Assembly: GCF_019355935.1 (NCBI RefSeq)
Contig: NZ_CP079925.1
Coordinates: 992,001 to 1,056,000, forward strand
Length of the DNA stretch: 64,000 nucleotides
Origin: Comamonas sp. Y33R10-2
Lineage (GTDB): Bacteria; Pseudomonadota; Gammaproteobacteria; Burkholderiales; Burkholderiaceae_C
Direction: 5' to 3'
Shown: in pieces, positions 1 to 8,157 of the stretch
How positions within the stretch are numbered: position 1 is the first letter of the stretch
Layout: the number at the start of each line of letters is the position of its first letter
Made by a program: the position numbers and the translations under genes
The notes under the pieces: generated by a model
Told to the model about the DNA's origin: nothing
The model's database searches: none
The model's input: the letters and a program-made list of their open reading frames with translations, nothing else

Positions 1-176
1 TCCATCCATAGTCTTACCTGCTGGCCGCGCGCCACCAGTTCTGCCGCGGTGCGCCAGCACACGCCAACATCGCCAAAGTTATCAATGATCTGACAGAAAA
101 TATCCCAAATTAGTGCAGGGCGTACAAGGCGTAGGGGGCTTGGTTGATGTTTTGGTAGCGGTAAAAAATCCAGCAT
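1..176 (-). CDS. earP: EF-P arginine rhamnosyltransferase EarP, 5' part only
   Basis: Only the first 58 codons are present; the gene runs off the left edge. Reading minus from the ATG at 176 gives a ~22-residue lead followed by IWDIFCQIIDNFGDVGVCWR. The WDIFC and DN(F/Y)GD(V/I)GV(C/T)WR signature is the conserved N-terminus of EarP, a GT-B glycosyltransferase that transfers rhamnose from dTDP-L-rhamnose to an arginine of elongation factor P. The Asp residues of DNFGDVG are in the position of the catalytic aspartates of the family. The lead before WDIF is longer than in the homologues I remember, and no clear ribosome binding site precedes the ATG, so the start is uncertain. The gene is divergent from uvrC; efp would be expected beyond the window edge. 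Confidence 0.85.
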   Translation of the reverse strand, partial: MLDFLPLPKHQPSPLRLVRPALIWDIFCQIIDNFGDVGVCWRTAAELVARGQQVRLWM

Positions 177-344
177 GACTTCAGTGGTTGTGAGTTCTCT
201 TGGATTGGCGCAGGAGCCCGTGTTGGTCGTTGAGTCCTGCGAGGTGTTGTAGGCTGGCGCGCAGCCACTTCACGAGGCGGTGATTATCACTCGCTGGGTG
301 ACTCTTGCTGTTGCGAGGTCTGACATGCGCAGACAATATCGGCT
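177..344. other. Divergent intergenic region earP/uvrC
   Basis: This 168-base gap separates the divergent starts of earP and uvrC and must hold promoters for both. No convincing -35/-10 pair, hairpin or operator was recognised. Two short overlapping frames here are shadows of the uvrC region. Confidence 0.4.
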
Positions 345-2297
345 ATGTCTTCCACGCACTCTCCTGAACTTTTGGCCCAGGTCGCCGCGCTGCCATCTCT
401 TCCCGGTGTCTATCGCTATTTTGATGCTGCAGGCGTTTTGCTCTATGTGGGCAAAGCCATCAACCTCAAGCGCCGAGTCTCTAGCTACTTTCAGAAAGAT
501 CATGGCGGAACGCGCATAGGGCACATGGTCAGCAAGGTCGTACGCATGGAGACGACGGTGGTGCGCTCAGAAGCAGAAGCACTGTTGCTGGAGAACAACC
601 TGATCAAGACGCTGTACCCCAAGTACAACATCTTGTTTAGGGATGATAAAAGCTACCCCTATCTCAAACTTAGTGGCGTGGCACACCGAGATGGCAAGAG
701 CGGTGAGCCCGGGTTTCAAGAGTTTCCGCGCATGGCTTATTACCGCGGCGCTGTCGATAAAAAGCACCGATACTTTGGCCCCTATCCAAGTGCTTGGGCG
801 GTCAAAGAAACAATTCAATTGCTGCAAAAGGTGTTCAGACTGCGCACCTGTGAAGACACGGTTTATGGCAACCGCACGCGGCCGTGCCTGCTGTATCAAA
901 TCAAGCGCTGCAGCGGCCCCTGCGTGGATTTGATATCGCCTGAAGCCTATGCGCTGGATGTGCGCAACGCCGAGGCCATGCTTCGCGGTGAAACCAGCGA
1001 GCTGCTTGAGCAATTGGAAGCGCGCATGATGGCTCACTCCGATCAGCTGGAGTTTGAGCAGGCTGCCGAGGTACGCAATCAAATAACGGCCTTGTCCCGT
1101 GTGCTGCACCAGCAGTCGATTGAAACGGCAGACGATAAGGATGTGGACATACTTGTCGTGAAGGTGCAGGGCGGTCGTGCCTGCGTTAATTTGGCTATGG
1201 TCCGTGGAGGGCGGCATCTGGGCGATAGGCCATATTTCCCCGCCAACTTGGGCGATGCTGCTTCGGTTTATTTCAGCGAGGAAGAAGTCGATGTCGCTGC
1301 GCAAGATCGCCCTATAGAAGAGCTGGTGCTGGAAGCCTTTATCGCCCAGCACTATGTGGGAGTCACGGTGCCGCCTACCCTTGTAGTGAGCCATTCGGTA
1401 GAAAAAAAGCTCATTGCTTTGTTGACCGAGCAGACGGGTGTACGCATCTTTGTAGTTCAGCAGCCGCGTGAGCAGCGCCGCATTTGGTTGGAGATGGCCC
1501 AAAAAAATGCGGATATCCAACTGGCACGCTTGTTAGCCGAAGAAGGCTCGCAACAAGCGCGCACGAGGGCGCTGGTCGAGGCCCTGGATCTGCCGGTTGA
1601 GAATTTGGATGCGCTGACGATTGAATGCTTTGACATCTCGCACACCAGTGGCGAGAGTACCAAGGCATCTTGCGTAGTGTTCCATCACCACAAAATGCAA
1701 AGCAGTGATTACCGCCGCTTCAACATTGAAGGCATTTCGGGTGGCGATGACTATGCCGCCATGCGCCAGGTGTTGACGCGCCGCTACAAGCCTGTTGCTG
1801 ATGCGCAGCGTGAAGCGGGCGGGGCAGAACTCACGGGCAAGCAGCCACATCTGCCTGATCTGGTGCTGGTGGATGGCGGCAAGGGCCAAGTCAGCATGGC
1901 GCGCGAAGTGTTTACTGAGCTGGGTCTCGATCTATCGCGCATCGTGGGTGTGGAAAAAGGCGAGGGCCGCAAGGTCGGCTTGGAAGAGTTGGTGTTTGCT
2001 GATGGGCGTGAAAAGGTCTATCTGGGTCACGATTCGGCAGCGTTGATGCTGGTGGCGCAAATACGAGATGAGGCGCACCGTTTTGCGATCACCGGCATGC
2101 GCGCTGCACGTGCCAAGGTGCGCACAGGCTCCAGTAGCCTGGAAGAAATTCCGGGGGTTGGTCCAAAAAAGCGTGCGCGTTTATTGCAGCGCTTTGGCGG
2201 TGTGCGTGGCGTGGGCGATGCTAGCGTAGAAGATCTCATGACGGTTGAAGGTATATCCGCTACCTTGGCCGAAGAGATTTACCGTGCGCTGCACTAA
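345..2297 (+). CDS. uvrC: Excinuclease ABC subunit C
   Basis: UvrC makes the dual incisions during nucleotide excision repair after UvrA/UvrB recognise damage. The 650-residue protein has the full domain order: an N-terminal GIY-YIG nuclease (G-V-Y near residues 21-23 and Y-V-G near 34-36) for the 3' cut, a cysteine-containing region ([17 protein letters not shown]), a UVR motif that contacts UvrB near residue 230 ([13 protein letters not shown]), the RNase H-like endonuclease half with ECFDISH and [10 protein letters not shown] for the 5' cut, and a C-terminal helix-hairpin-helix pair ([14 protein letters not shown]). The length is normal. pgsA follows after about 60 bases, an arrangement common in proteobacteria. 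No good Shine-Dalgarno sequence is visible before the ATG, but the N-terminus aligns with the family. Confidence 0.97.
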   Translation: MSSTHSPELLAQVAALPSLPGVYRYFDAAGVLLYVGKAINLKRRVSSYFQKDHGGTRIGHMVSKVVRMETTVVRSEAEALLLENNLIKTLYPKYNILFRDDKSYPYLKLSGVAHRDGKSGEPGFQEFPRMAYYRGAVDKKHRYFGPYPSAWAVKETIQLLQKVFRLRTCEDTVYGNRTRPCLLYQIKRCSGPCVDLISPEAYALDVRNAEAMLRGETSELLEQLEARMMAHSDQLEFEQAAEVRNQITALSRVLHQQSIETADDKDVDILVVKVQGGRACVNLAMVRGGRHLGDRPYFPANLGDAASVYFSEEEVDVAAQDRPIEELVLEAFIAQHYVGVTVPPTLVVSHSVEKKLIALLTEQTGVRIFVVQQPREQRRIWLEMAQKNADIQLARLLAEEGSQQARTRALVEALDLPVENLDALTIECFDISHTSGESTKASCVVFHHHKMQSSDYRRFNIEGISGGDDYAAMRQVLTRRYKPVADAQREAGGAELTGKQPHLPDLVLVDGGKGQVSMAREVFTELGLDLSRIVGVEKGEGRKVGLEELVFADGREKVYLGHDSAALMLVAQIRDEAHRFAITGMRAARAKVRTGSSSLEEIPGVGPKKRARLLQRFGGVRGVGDASVEDLMTVEGISATLAEEIYRALH

Positions 2298-2360
2298 GTG
2301 ATAGACGTGCGCGGCAAGGAATATGAAACTAGGTGTCTCAGTGCATGACACAATGCGCTT

Positions 2361-2924
2361 ATGTTCTTGACCATCCCCACCTTGCTGACCTGCACGCGGA
2401 TAGTGGCGATTCCGCTCATCGTCGGGGTGTTTTACGCGCCACTAGACGCATCCACCCGCAATCTTATTGCGACCATCATGTTTGTCGTGTTCGCTGCCAC
2501 CGACTGGTTTGATGGCTATCTAGCGCGCAAACTCAATCAGACTTCGGCTTTTGGCGCATTTCTTGATCCGGTTGCGGATAAGTTTTTGGTCTGTGCAGCA
2601 CTGTTGGTGCTGGTTCATCTGCAGCGCGCTGACGTGTTTGTTGCGCTCATCATCATTGGCCGAGAAATTGCCATTTCTGCGTTGCGTGAATGGATGGCTC
2701 AATTGGGTGCCAGCAAGAGCGTCGCTGTCCACATGATAGGCAAGCTCAAGACAACGGCGCAGATGGTTGCGATTCCTTTTCTGCTTTACGACGGCGTAGC
2801 CTTTGGTGTGTTGGATACGGGCGTATGGGGACATTGGCTCATTTGGATTGCCGCTGTGCTTACGGTTTGGTCCATGGCCTATTACCTGAAAAAAGCACTT
2901 CCAGAAATCCGAGCAAGGCTCTGA
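2361..2924 (+). CDS. pgsA: Phosphatidylglycerophosphate synthase
   Basis: PgsA is an integral membrane CDP-alcohol phosphotransferase that makes phosphatidylglycerophosphate from CDP-diacylglycerol and glycerol-3-phosphate, the first committed step to phosphatidylglycerol and cardiolipin. The 187-residue protein has the family motif DG-x2-AR-x8-G-x3-D-x3-D (DGYLARK, then GAFLDPVADK) around residues 52-74, with hydrophobic segments before and after it. It is co-directional with uvrC, 63 bases away, and ends just before a strong terminator, so uvrC-pgsA are probably one transcript. Confidence 0.95.
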   Translation: MFLTIPTLLTCTRIVAIPLIVGVFYAPLDASTRNLIATIMFVVFAATDWFDGYLARKLNQTSAFGAFLDPVADKFLVCAALLVLVHLQRADVFVALIIIGREIAISALREWMAQLGASKSVAVHMIGKLKTTAQMVAIPFLLYDGVAFGVLDTGVWGHWLIWIAAVLTVWSMAYYLKKALPEIRARL

Positions 2925-2943
2925 GTTTTTCTAAAAAGTTATT

Positions 2944-2971
2944 AAAGCGCTTGTTTTCAAGCGCTTTTTTT
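2944..2971 (+). terminator. Rho-independent terminator after pgsA
   Basis: A perfect 10-bp stem (AAAGCGCTTG / CAAGCGCTTT) with a TTTT loop is followed by a T run. It lies 20 bases after the pgsA stop. Confidence 0.9.
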
Positions 2972-3282
2972 ACGGTCTAGTGCGTAGATTTTGGGCTGTC
3001 GTTTTTACGAAATTTTGTCAATTGGTGAAGCCGACACAGCTCCATTGTTAAAAAACTGCGTTGCTTGCCTGAAACGGCTCAAAAGCCGCATAGAATATGA
3101 ACCTGTCGCTGGAATGCGCAGCGCGAAATGAGATGAAAAGTTGAAAGCTTTAGCTAAAAATGAGTGCTAAAATACTCAAAAAATAAAGCACTAAAATTTA
3201 GATTCGTCGCGACTGGTTTCTTTTTTTGCAAAGTTTGCTTTAATAGAAACATTCCATTTACTGATTTCTCGAGAGGCATCTT
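2972..3282 (+). other. Intergenic region upstream of hupB
   Basis: This 311-base gap is AT-rich near hupB, especially 3120-3260, as expected for a strong HU promoter. TTGAAA (3141) and TAAAAT (3168) occur but are spaced too widely to claim as a promoter. Short repeats of GCTAAAATAC/GCACTAAAAT type lie at 3165-3197. No gene is seen. Confidence 0.4.
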
Positions 3283-3555
3283 GTGAATAAAACCGAACTA
3301 ATTGAGCACATCGCTAACAACGCCGATATTTCCAAGGCAGCCGCAGCGCGTGCATTGGACTCTACGATCGACGCAGTGAAGAAAACACTGAAAAAAGGTG
3401 GTACAGTATCGCTTGTTGGTTTTGGAACATTTGCAGTTGGCAAACGAGCAGCACGTACAGGTCGCAATCCACGTACGGGTGAGTCGATCAAGATCAAAGC
3501 GGCCAAAGTGCCAAAATTCCGTCCGGGCAAAGCATTGAAAGATGCTCTGAACTGA
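3283..3555 (+). CDS. hupB: DNA-binding protein HU
   Basis: This is a 90-residue HU/IHF-family histone-like protein that bends DNA and compacts the nucleoid. It starts at GTG with GAGAGG seven bases upstream, giving [12 protein letters not shown]. The beta-arm signature [18 protein letters not shown] and the C-terminal [16 protein letters not shown] are diagnostic. It is a single transcription unit between the pgsA terminator and tRNA-Val. The start TELIEHIA and the overall HU-beta character favour hupB over an IHF subunit. Confidence 0.95.
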   Translation: MNKTELIEHIANNADISKAAAARALDSTIDAVKKTLKKGGTVSLVGFGTFAVGKRAARTGRNPRTGESIKIKAAKVPKFRPGKALKDALN

Positions 3556-3569
3556 CAAAAAGTTTCAGT

Positions 3570-3645
3570 GGGTCCTTAGCTCAGTTGGTAGAGCGGCTCC
3601 TTTACACGGAGTAGGTCGGCGGTTCGAGACCGTCAGGACCCACCA
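3570..3645 (+). tRNA. tRNA-Val (anticodon TAC)
   Basis: A full 76-base cloverleaf: acceptor GGGTCCT/AGGACCC, D-arm GCTC-AGTTGGTA-GAGC, anticodon loop TTTACAC with TAC, T-arm with GGTTCGAGA, and an encoded CCA end. It lies 15 bases after the hupB stop and could be co-transcribed with it. Confidence 0.97.
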
Positions 3646-3695
3646 CTAAAACGCAAAAAAGGCTTAGAGAAATCTAGGCCTTTTTTGCGTTTTAG
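3646..3695. terminator. Bidirectional terminator after tRNA-Val
   Basis: A 23-bp near-perfect inverted repeat with one G-T pair and a GAAA loop begins directly after the tRNA CCA. An A6 run on the left and a T6 run on the right sit inside the stem, so it can stop transcription in either direction. Confidence 0.9.
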
Positions 3696-3788
3696 TTTTA
3701 GATTCGTGCGTTTTCAACGCTGGCTGAGTGTATTTTGCGCAAGATGCGCTTGCGCAACTGCAGCAATTGAAAAGTGCGCAGGTAGAAT

Positions 3789-3936
3789 GGGTGTGATTAG
3801 CCTAACCCTGTTGGTGGAGGTTGGATGGCAGTTCTGTAGTGCATCATTGCCCTGTAGAGGCCCGGTCAGTGGCGTATTCGGGTCCCACGGCTTTCACCAT
3901 TGTTAATGAGGCGAACGAAAGTTCGCCTTTATTTTT
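3789..3936 (+). ncRNA. Candidate structured small RNA upstream of ppiD
   Basis: This 150-base stretch has no ORF. It follows a -10-like TAGAAT (3783-3788), although no good -35 is visible, and ends in a strong terminator only 21 bases before the ppiD ATG. By eye it folds: AGCC (3799-3802) and AATGG (3786-3790) pair with GGCT and CCATT near 3890-3901, and GGCCCG pairs with CGGGTC around 3859-3883. I do not recognise it as 6S, 4.5S, tmRNA or a named riboswitch. It may be an independent sRNA or an attenuating leader for ppiD. Confidence 0.35.
3909..3936 (+). terminator. Terminator just upstream of ppiD
   Basis: AGGCGAAC-GAAA-GTTCGCCT followed by TTATTTTT. The GAAA tetraloop and 8-bp stem are strong. 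No protein gene ends nearby, so it must end a non-coding transcript or act as an attenuator in the ppiD leader. Confidence 0.85.
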
Positions 3937-3957
3937 GCCTCCGCAGAAAGATTGACC

Positions 3958-5853
3958 ATGTTTGAATCCATCCGCAAGCATTCCAAGTTCATCATGATCT
4001 TGTTGTTCTTGCTGATTATTCCCTCTTTCATTTTTGTTGGGGTCGATCAGAGCTACTTCACCGAATCCAGTCAGACTGTGGCTCGCGTGGATGGGCATGA
4101 GATTAGCCAACAAGACTGGGACAACGCTCACCGGGCTGAAAGTGATCGTCTGCGTGCGCAGAATCCGACCATGGATGCCAAACTACTTGACACTCCAGAG
4201 GCACGCTATAACACGCTGGAGAAGCTGGTGCGAGACCGCGTTTTAGCGGCTGCTGCTAATAAGATGCATTTGACGACGTCAGATGCGCAATTGGTGCGTA
4301 CGCTGCGTGAAATTCCTGCTATTGCAACTCTGCAAAAGCCTGACGGCTCTCTCGATGCTGAGGCCTACAAGGCTTTGGTTGGGTCGCAAGGGATGACTCC
4401 GGAAGGCTTTGAGGCAAACCTGCGCCGAGAGCTAGCTCTCGCTCAAGTGTTGGGTACTGCATCGTCGAGTAGTTTTGCGACAGGTGTGCAGTTGCAGCAG
4501 GCAATGAATGCGCTGTATCAGCGCCGCGAAATTCAGGTGGCCCGCTTTGATGCGGCTGCTTTTGCGGCCAAAGTCCAGCCTACTGAGGCTGAGCTTAAAG
4601 CGTTCTATGAAGCGCACACTGCTCAGTTTAAGCAGGCGGAAGCTGCAACTGTTGAATACCTTCAGCTGGATCTGGCTGCTGTGCAGCAAAGCATTGTGCT
4701 CAGCGAAGATGATCTGCGAACCTACTACAAGGAAAACGCAGCGCGTTTGGCCGGAACTGAAGAGCGTCGTGCGAGTCACATCCTGATTAATGCCAGCAAG
4801 GATATGCCCGCTGCAGAGCGTGCCAAATCCAAAGCCAAGGCTGAAGAGTTGCTGGCCCAAGTGCGTAAAGACCCAAAGAGCTTTGCGCAGGTTGCAAAAG
4901 CCAATTCACAAGACCCTGGCTCAGCGGCCAATGGTGGTGATCTGGGCTACTTCGGTCGCGATGCGATGGTCAAGCCTTTTGAAGAAGCTGTTTTCAAGAT
5001 GAAAGAAGGCGATATCAGTGACGTGATTGAGTCTGATTTTGGCTTTCACATCATCGAGCTGACCGCTGTGAAGCAACCCAAAGTGCCATCGTTTGAAGAA
5101 ATGCGCCCTAAGCTGGAGGCCGACCTTAAGCAACAACAGGCACAGCGCAAGTTTGCTGAAGCGGCAGAAGCGTTTACCAACGGTGTTTATGAGCAGTCTG
5201 AAAGCCTCAAGCCTGTGGCAGAGAAATTCAAGCTGACTATTCACAAGGCTGAGAATGTGACGCGTGAGCCAGTTCAGGGTGCGCAAGGCCCATTGGCAAG
5301 CAAGCGTTTCTTAGAGGCGTTGTTCTCTGCGGACTCGCTGGAAAATAAGCGCAATACTGATGCGGTGGAATTGGCGCCAAATACGCTGGTTGCTGGTCGC
5401 GTGTTGAGCTACTCTCCTGCGCACACTCAGTCGATGGAAGAAGTCGGTGACAAGCTCAAGCAGCTTTATGTGGCGCATCAGTCCGCAGAGATGGCCAAGC
5501 AAGACGCCAAGGAAAAAATGAGCGAGTGGAAGGCAAAACCTGAAACGGCTAAGCTTGCTGCTCCAGTTGAGGTGGGTCGCGATCAAGCGATGGATTTACC
5601 TCGCGAAGTTTTGGATGCAGCGCTGCGCGCCCCGACTAATGCTTTACCTGCATGGGAAGGCGTTGACTTGGGTAATGCGGGCTATGCCGTCATCAAGATC
5701 AATCGCGTTGCTGAACGTCCCGCCCAAGATGCCCAAGTGATCGAGCAGCAGAAGTCGCAGTTTACGCAGTGGGCTTCCATGGCTGAGGTCATGGCCTACT
5801 ATGAACAGTTGAAGAAAGACTTCAAGGTTCAGATTAAAGTGCCGCGCCCGTAA
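3958..5853 (+). CDS. ppiD: Periplasmic folding chaperone PpiD
   Basis: PpiD is an inner-membrane-anchored periplasmic chaperone near the SecYEG exit. Starting at the ATG at 3958 (MFESIRKHSKF) gives 631 residues, normal for the family; a TTG two codons upstream is less likely. Residues ~12-30 form the single N-terminal membrane anchor (FIMILLFLLIIPSFIFVGV). A SurA_N-like chaperone region follows, then one parvulin rotamase domain at about 275-370 (RRASHILI, DPGSAANGGDLGYFGRDAMV, GFHIIEL), then a C-terminal chaperone lobe. AGAAAG is a weak ribosome binding site. The promoter is probably at or above the candidate sRNA. Confidence 0.93.
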   Translation: MFESIRKHSKFIMILLFLLIIPSFIFVGVDQSYFTESSQTVARVDGHEISQQDWDNAHRAESDRLRAQNPTMDAKLLDTPEARYNTLEKLVRDRVLAAAANKMHLTTSDAQLVRTLREIPAIATLQKPDGSLDAEAYKALVGSQGMTPEGFEANLRRELALAQVLGTASSSSFATGVQLQQAMNALYQRREIQVARFDAAAFAAKVQPTEAELKAFYEAHTAQFKQAEAATVEYLQLDLAAVQQSIVLSEDDLRTYYKENAARLAGTEERRASHILINASKDMPAAERAKSKAKAEELLAQVRKDPKSFAQVAKANSQDPGSAANGGDLGYFGRDAMVKPFEEAVFKMKEGDISDVIESDFGFHIIELTAVKQPKVPSFEEMRPKLEADLKQQQAQRKFAEAAEAFTNGVYEQSESLKPVAEKFKLTIHKAENVTREPVQGAQGPLASKRFLEALFSADSLENKRNTDAVELAPNTLVAGRVLSYSPAHTQSMEEVGDKLKQLYVAHQSAEMAKQDAKEKMSEWKAKPETAKLAAPVEVGRDQAMDLPREVLDAALRAPTNALPAWEGVDLGNAGYAVIKINRVAERPAQDAQVIEQQKSQFTQWASMAEVMAYYEQLKKDFKVQIKVPRP

Positions 5854-5919
5854 CTGGGTGGATAAATCAGGTTTGAATTTATTTTGGCCTGATTTCTGCA
5901 TTACAATAGATGCTTCTAC

Positions 5920-5996
5920 GGTGGCTGTAGCTCAGTTGGTAGAGTCCAGGATTGTGATTCCTGTTGTCGTGGGTTCGAGCCCCATCAGCCACCCCA
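5920..5996 (+). tRNA. tRNA-His (GTG), copy 1
   Basis: The cloverleaf has an extra G at -1 opposite C73, the histidine identity feature, acceptor GTGGCTG/CAGCCAC, anticodon loop TTGTGAT with GTG, T-loop TTCGAGC and an encoded CCA. Confidence 0.96.
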
Positions 5997-6035
5997 AATA
6001 ATGCTTTAAATCTTCAGATTTAAAGCGCAAGTTAC

Positions 6036-6112
6036 GGCGGACATAGCTCAGTTGGTAGAGCCCCGGATTGTGATTCCGGTTGTCGTGGGTTCGAGCCCCA
6101 TTGTTCGCCCCA
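6036..6112 (+). tRNA. tRNA-His (GTG), copy 2
   Basis: A second histidine tRNA begins 39 bases downstream of the first. The anticodon loop and T-arm are the same, but the acceptor stem differs (GCGGACA/TGTTCGC with wobble pairs) and the anticodon stem is CCGGA/TCCGG instead of CAGGA/TCCTG. The -1 G, C73 and CCA are retained, so it appears functional. Confidence 0.94.
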
Positions 6113-6115
6113 GTA

Positions 6116-6148
6116 AAAAAGCCCTTAGCATAACGCTAGGGGCTTTTT
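6116..6148 (+). terminator. Terminator after the tRNA-His pair
   Basis: AAAAAGCCCTTAGC pairs with GCTAGGGGCTTTTT (one T-G pair), loop ATAAC, with further T-rich sequence. It begins four bases after the second tRNA. Confidence 0.9.
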
Positions 6149-6373
6149 CTTTTTCAGGCGCAGAAAAAGCAGATAGTGCCTCGAAGTGAAAGCGCTACTC
6201 AGATACGGAGCGACGAGGCTGAAGGGAGCGGGCAAAGCAATGCCTCTGGGCTTGAGTCAGTTTTTAGTTGCTTCAAATGTCCCCATCAGGCGCGGGCGCT
6301 GTGGTTAGCAATAACTGTCTTTGGCTGCGCATCAACATTGCCGATGCTATTTAATTCTAGCCAGAAAAGACAA
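6149..6373. other. Gene-free spacer between tRNA units
   Basis: A 225-base spacer between the tRNA-His terminator and the tRNA-Pro terminator. The frame that crosses it (6176-6529) runs into tRNA-Pro antisense and has no family features. Nothing else was recognised. Confidence 0.5.
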
Positions 6374-6405
6374 AAGGACTTAGCCCTTTTAAAGGCTAAG
6401 TCCTT
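6374..6405 (-). terminator. Terminator after tRNA-Pro
   Basis: AAGGACTTAGCC / GGCTAAGTCCTT, a 12-bp perfect stem with an 8-base loop, followed on the minus strand by T-rich sequence. It lies nine bases downstream of the tRNA-Pro 3' end. Confidence 0.85.
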
Positions 6406-6413
6406 GAATCATT

Positions 6414-6490
6414 TGGTCGGAGCGGCGGGATTCGAACTCGCGACCCTCTGCTCCCAAAGCAGATGCGCTACCAGGCTGCGCTACGCTCCG
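6414..6490 (-). tRNA. tRNA-Pro (anticodon TGG)
   Basis: Read on minus: acceptor CGGAGCG/CGCTCCG, anticodon stem TCTGC/GCAGA with loop TTTGGGA (TGG), T-loop TTCGAAT, discriminator A and encoded CCA. Confidence 0.97.
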
Positions 6491-6560
6491 AAGCCGCTAT
6501 TATATGCACAAAAAATGACTTGTTTTTAGAAGCTGCGCCATTTTTTAGTGAAGAGGTCAA

Positions 6561-6821
6561 TTACTTAGGGCGGCGGGGCGTTGCAGGGCCTGGGCCACGG
6601 CCGGCTAAGTGGCGGAAGGTGATGCGACCCTTGGTAAGGTCGTAGGGCGACATTTCCAGCGACACGTTATCGCCCGCCAGAATGCGGATGTGGTGCTTGC
6701 GCATTTTGCCGCCCGTGTAGGCAATCAGTTGGTGACCGTTTTCTAGCGTGACGCGAAAACGTGAGTCAGGCAGGACTTCCGTCACAGAGCCTTGCATTTC
6801 AATCAGTTCTTCCTTGGCCAT
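6561..6821 (-). CDS. infA: Translation initiation factor IF-1
   Basis: IF-1 is an S1/OB-fold protein that binds the ribosomal A site of the 30S subunit with IF-2 and IF-3. The sequence [20 protein letters not shown], then [30 protein letters not shown] and [10 protein letters not shown], covers the full OB fold. At 86 residues it is about 14 longer than the usual 72, with a Pro/Gly/Arg-rich tail ending ATPRRPK. Betaproteobacteria often carry this longer second infA outside the ribosomal-protein operon, and the context here fits that. It is monocistronic on minus, next to tRNA-Pro. Confidence 0.95.
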   Translation of the reverse strand: MAKEELIEMQGSVTEVLPDSRFRVTLENGHQLIAYTGGKMRKHHIRILAGDNVSLEMSPYDLTKGRITFRHLAGRGPGPATPRRPK

Positions 6822-6873
6822 TTGTTTAATCTCAAAAAATGTCAGTTGCGGCGTTTGTTCGTCATCGCCACGT

Positions 6874-6902
6874 AAAAAGCCTGAGTGTTGTATGACTCAG
6901 GC
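6874..6902 (-). terminator. Minus-strand terminator upstream of infA
   Basis: GCCTGAGT (6879-6886) pairs with ACTCAGGC (6895-6902), 8-base loop, followed on minus by TTTTT (6874-6878). It lies about 55 bases upstream of the infA start in the same orientation, so it would end a short transcript begun to its right or attenuate infA. Confidence 0.6.
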
Positions 6903-6918
6903 CTTTGATTTGGCAAGG

Positions 6919-6942
6919 GTGCTGCGCAGCACTGCGCAGTGC
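6919..6942. promoter_or_regulatory. Two overlapping 14-bp palindromes
   Basis: GTGCTGCGCAGCAC (6919-6932) and GCACTGCGCAGTGC (6929-6942) are each perfect palindromes. They share four bases, and their TGCGCA cores are 10 bases apart, one helical turn. This looks like a tandem operator for a dimeric regulator, or a structured RNA element. The regulator is not known. Confidence 0.4.
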
Positions 6943-7227
6943 AAACAAAGGCTGGTATCCCATTAGCAATGCAGTACAAATGCATTCATCTAATCATCAG
7001 AATTTTAGCGTTTTGGCCTAACAAATGCGCTCAAAAATGAGTCTGCGTCGCATCGATAAGACGGGTTTTTTGCAATTTTTTCATAGTGCTTTCACTAGGC
7101 CTACGGTCAGTTTCGCTAAGGCAATGGGGGCTGGCTTGCACTGGTGTTTTTCAAGATCATGGCAGCTAGCGTGGTCTTCGCTAGAATCCTCTTCACTTCT
7201 CTATAACTTTGATAGCAAAAAACCATT

Positions 7228-8085
7228 GTGTCTGATCGACTTGCCGTACTTTCTCAATATTTCTTGCCCAAGCAGGCGTTAACCGTTCTGATGGGAAAAT
7301 TGGCCCAGGCTGAAGCAGGGGGCTTGACGACGGCAGTCATTCGTCGCTTTATTCAGCGCTACAAGGTCAATATGGCCGAGGCCGCGAACCCCGATCCTGC
7401 TGCTTACAAAACATTCAATGCCTTCTTTACGCGAGCGTTGAAAGATGGCGCTCGTCCATTGCAGCAGGCCGATTGGGTATGCCCAGTAGATGGCGCTATC
7501 AGCCAGTTTGGCCCCATTGAAGGCGAGCAAATTTTTCAGGCCAAAGGTCACCAATACAGTGCAACAGCACTGGTAGGCGGCGATACAGCGTTGGCGCGGC
7601 AGTTTGATGACGGCAGCTTTGCCACCATCTATCTGAGTCCGCGTGACTATCACCGCATTCATATGCCATGCGCGGGCAAGCTGCGCAGCATGATCTATGT
7701 GCCGGGCGATTTGTTTTCGGTCAATCCGGTGACGGCGCGTGGCGTACCTGGTCTGTTTGCGCGCAATGAGCGCGTGGTTTGTGTGTTCGATACGGCACAC
7801 GGCCCTTTTGTAATGGTGCTGGTGGGGGCGACGATTGTGGGCAGCATGGCCACTGTCTGGCATGGGCTGATCAATCCACCGCGCCCCGGACACATCAAGA
7901 CTTGGAACTACGAAGGAGCTGAGGCGGTTGAGCTGGCCAAGGGTGCGGAAATGGGCCGTTTTCAGCTGGGCTCTACCGTGGTTATGCTGTTCCCTCAAAG
8001 TGCGAGCCTGCAGTTCAATGCGCAGTGGCAGCCTGCAGCACCTGTGCAGCTGGGTCAGGTCATGGCGATGTGCAAGCCGCATTGA
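7228..8085 (+). CDS. psd: Phosphatidylserine decarboxylase proenzyme
   Basis: Psd is a membrane-associated, pyruvoyl-dependent enzyme that converts phosphatidylserine to phosphatidylethanolamine. The 285-residue proenzyme carries the LGST self-cleavage motif near residue 250 ([12 protein letters not shown]), which yields the beta chain and the pyruvoyl-bearing alpha chain. [16 protein letters not shown] and GDLFSVNP, with its catalytic Asp-His region, are also present. The start is GTG at 7228. A terminator follows the stop, so it appears monocistronic. Confidence 0.95.
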   Translation: MSDRLAVLSQYFLPKQALTVLMGKLAQAEAGGLTTAVIRRFIQRYKVNMAEAANPDPAAYKTFNAFFTRALKDGARPLQQADWVCPVDGAISQFGPIEGEQIFQAKGHQYSATALVGGDTALARQFDDGSFATIYLSPRDYHRIHMPCAGKLRSMIYVPGDLFSVNPVTARGVPGLFARNERVVCVFDTAHGPFVMVLVGATIVGSMATVWHGLINPPRPGHIKTWNYEGAEAVELAKGAEMGRFQLGSTVVMLFPQSASLQFNAQWQPAAPVQLGQVMAMCKPH

Positions 8086-8106
8086 ACTAAATTCAAAATC
8101 CATAGC

Positions 8107-8144
8107 AAAAGCCGCTGATGCCATAAGCAACAGCGGCTTTTTTT
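8107..8144 (+). terminator. Terminator after psd
   Basis: AAAAGCCGCTG / CAGCGGCTTTT, 13-base loop, then further Ts. It lies between convergent psd and the minus-strand gene ending at 8158, and the symmetric A/T runs allow it to serve both. Confidence 0.85.
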
Positions 8145-8157
8145 GATGCTTGATGGG

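Larger units (their letters stand above)
6822..7227. other. 406-base intergenic region between infA and psd
   Basis: It holds a minus-strand terminator (6874-6902), a pair of overlapping perfect palindromes (6919-6942) and AT-rich sequence around 6990-7090. No protein gene is supported; the frame at 7025-7282 has no family features. The divergent promoters of infA and psd must lie here. Confidence 0.5.

Noticed and set aside
3120..3282. A defined sigma-70 promoter for hupB
   Set aside because: TTGAAA and TAAAAT boxes occur but the spacing is 21 bases; not claimed.
3789..3936. 6S RNA, 4.5S RNA or tmRNA
   Set aside because: The conserved SRP loop, the 6S closing stem and central bubble, and the tmRNA tRNA-like ends are absent, so only an unassigned RNA is reported.
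6176..6529. Plus-strand frame of 117 codons between the tRNA genes
   Set aside because: Its second half is antisense to tRNA-Pro and its terminator, and the composition is not protein-like.
7025..7282. Plus-strand frame upstream of psd
   Set aside because: Overlaps the psd start in another frame, and no family similarity was recognised.
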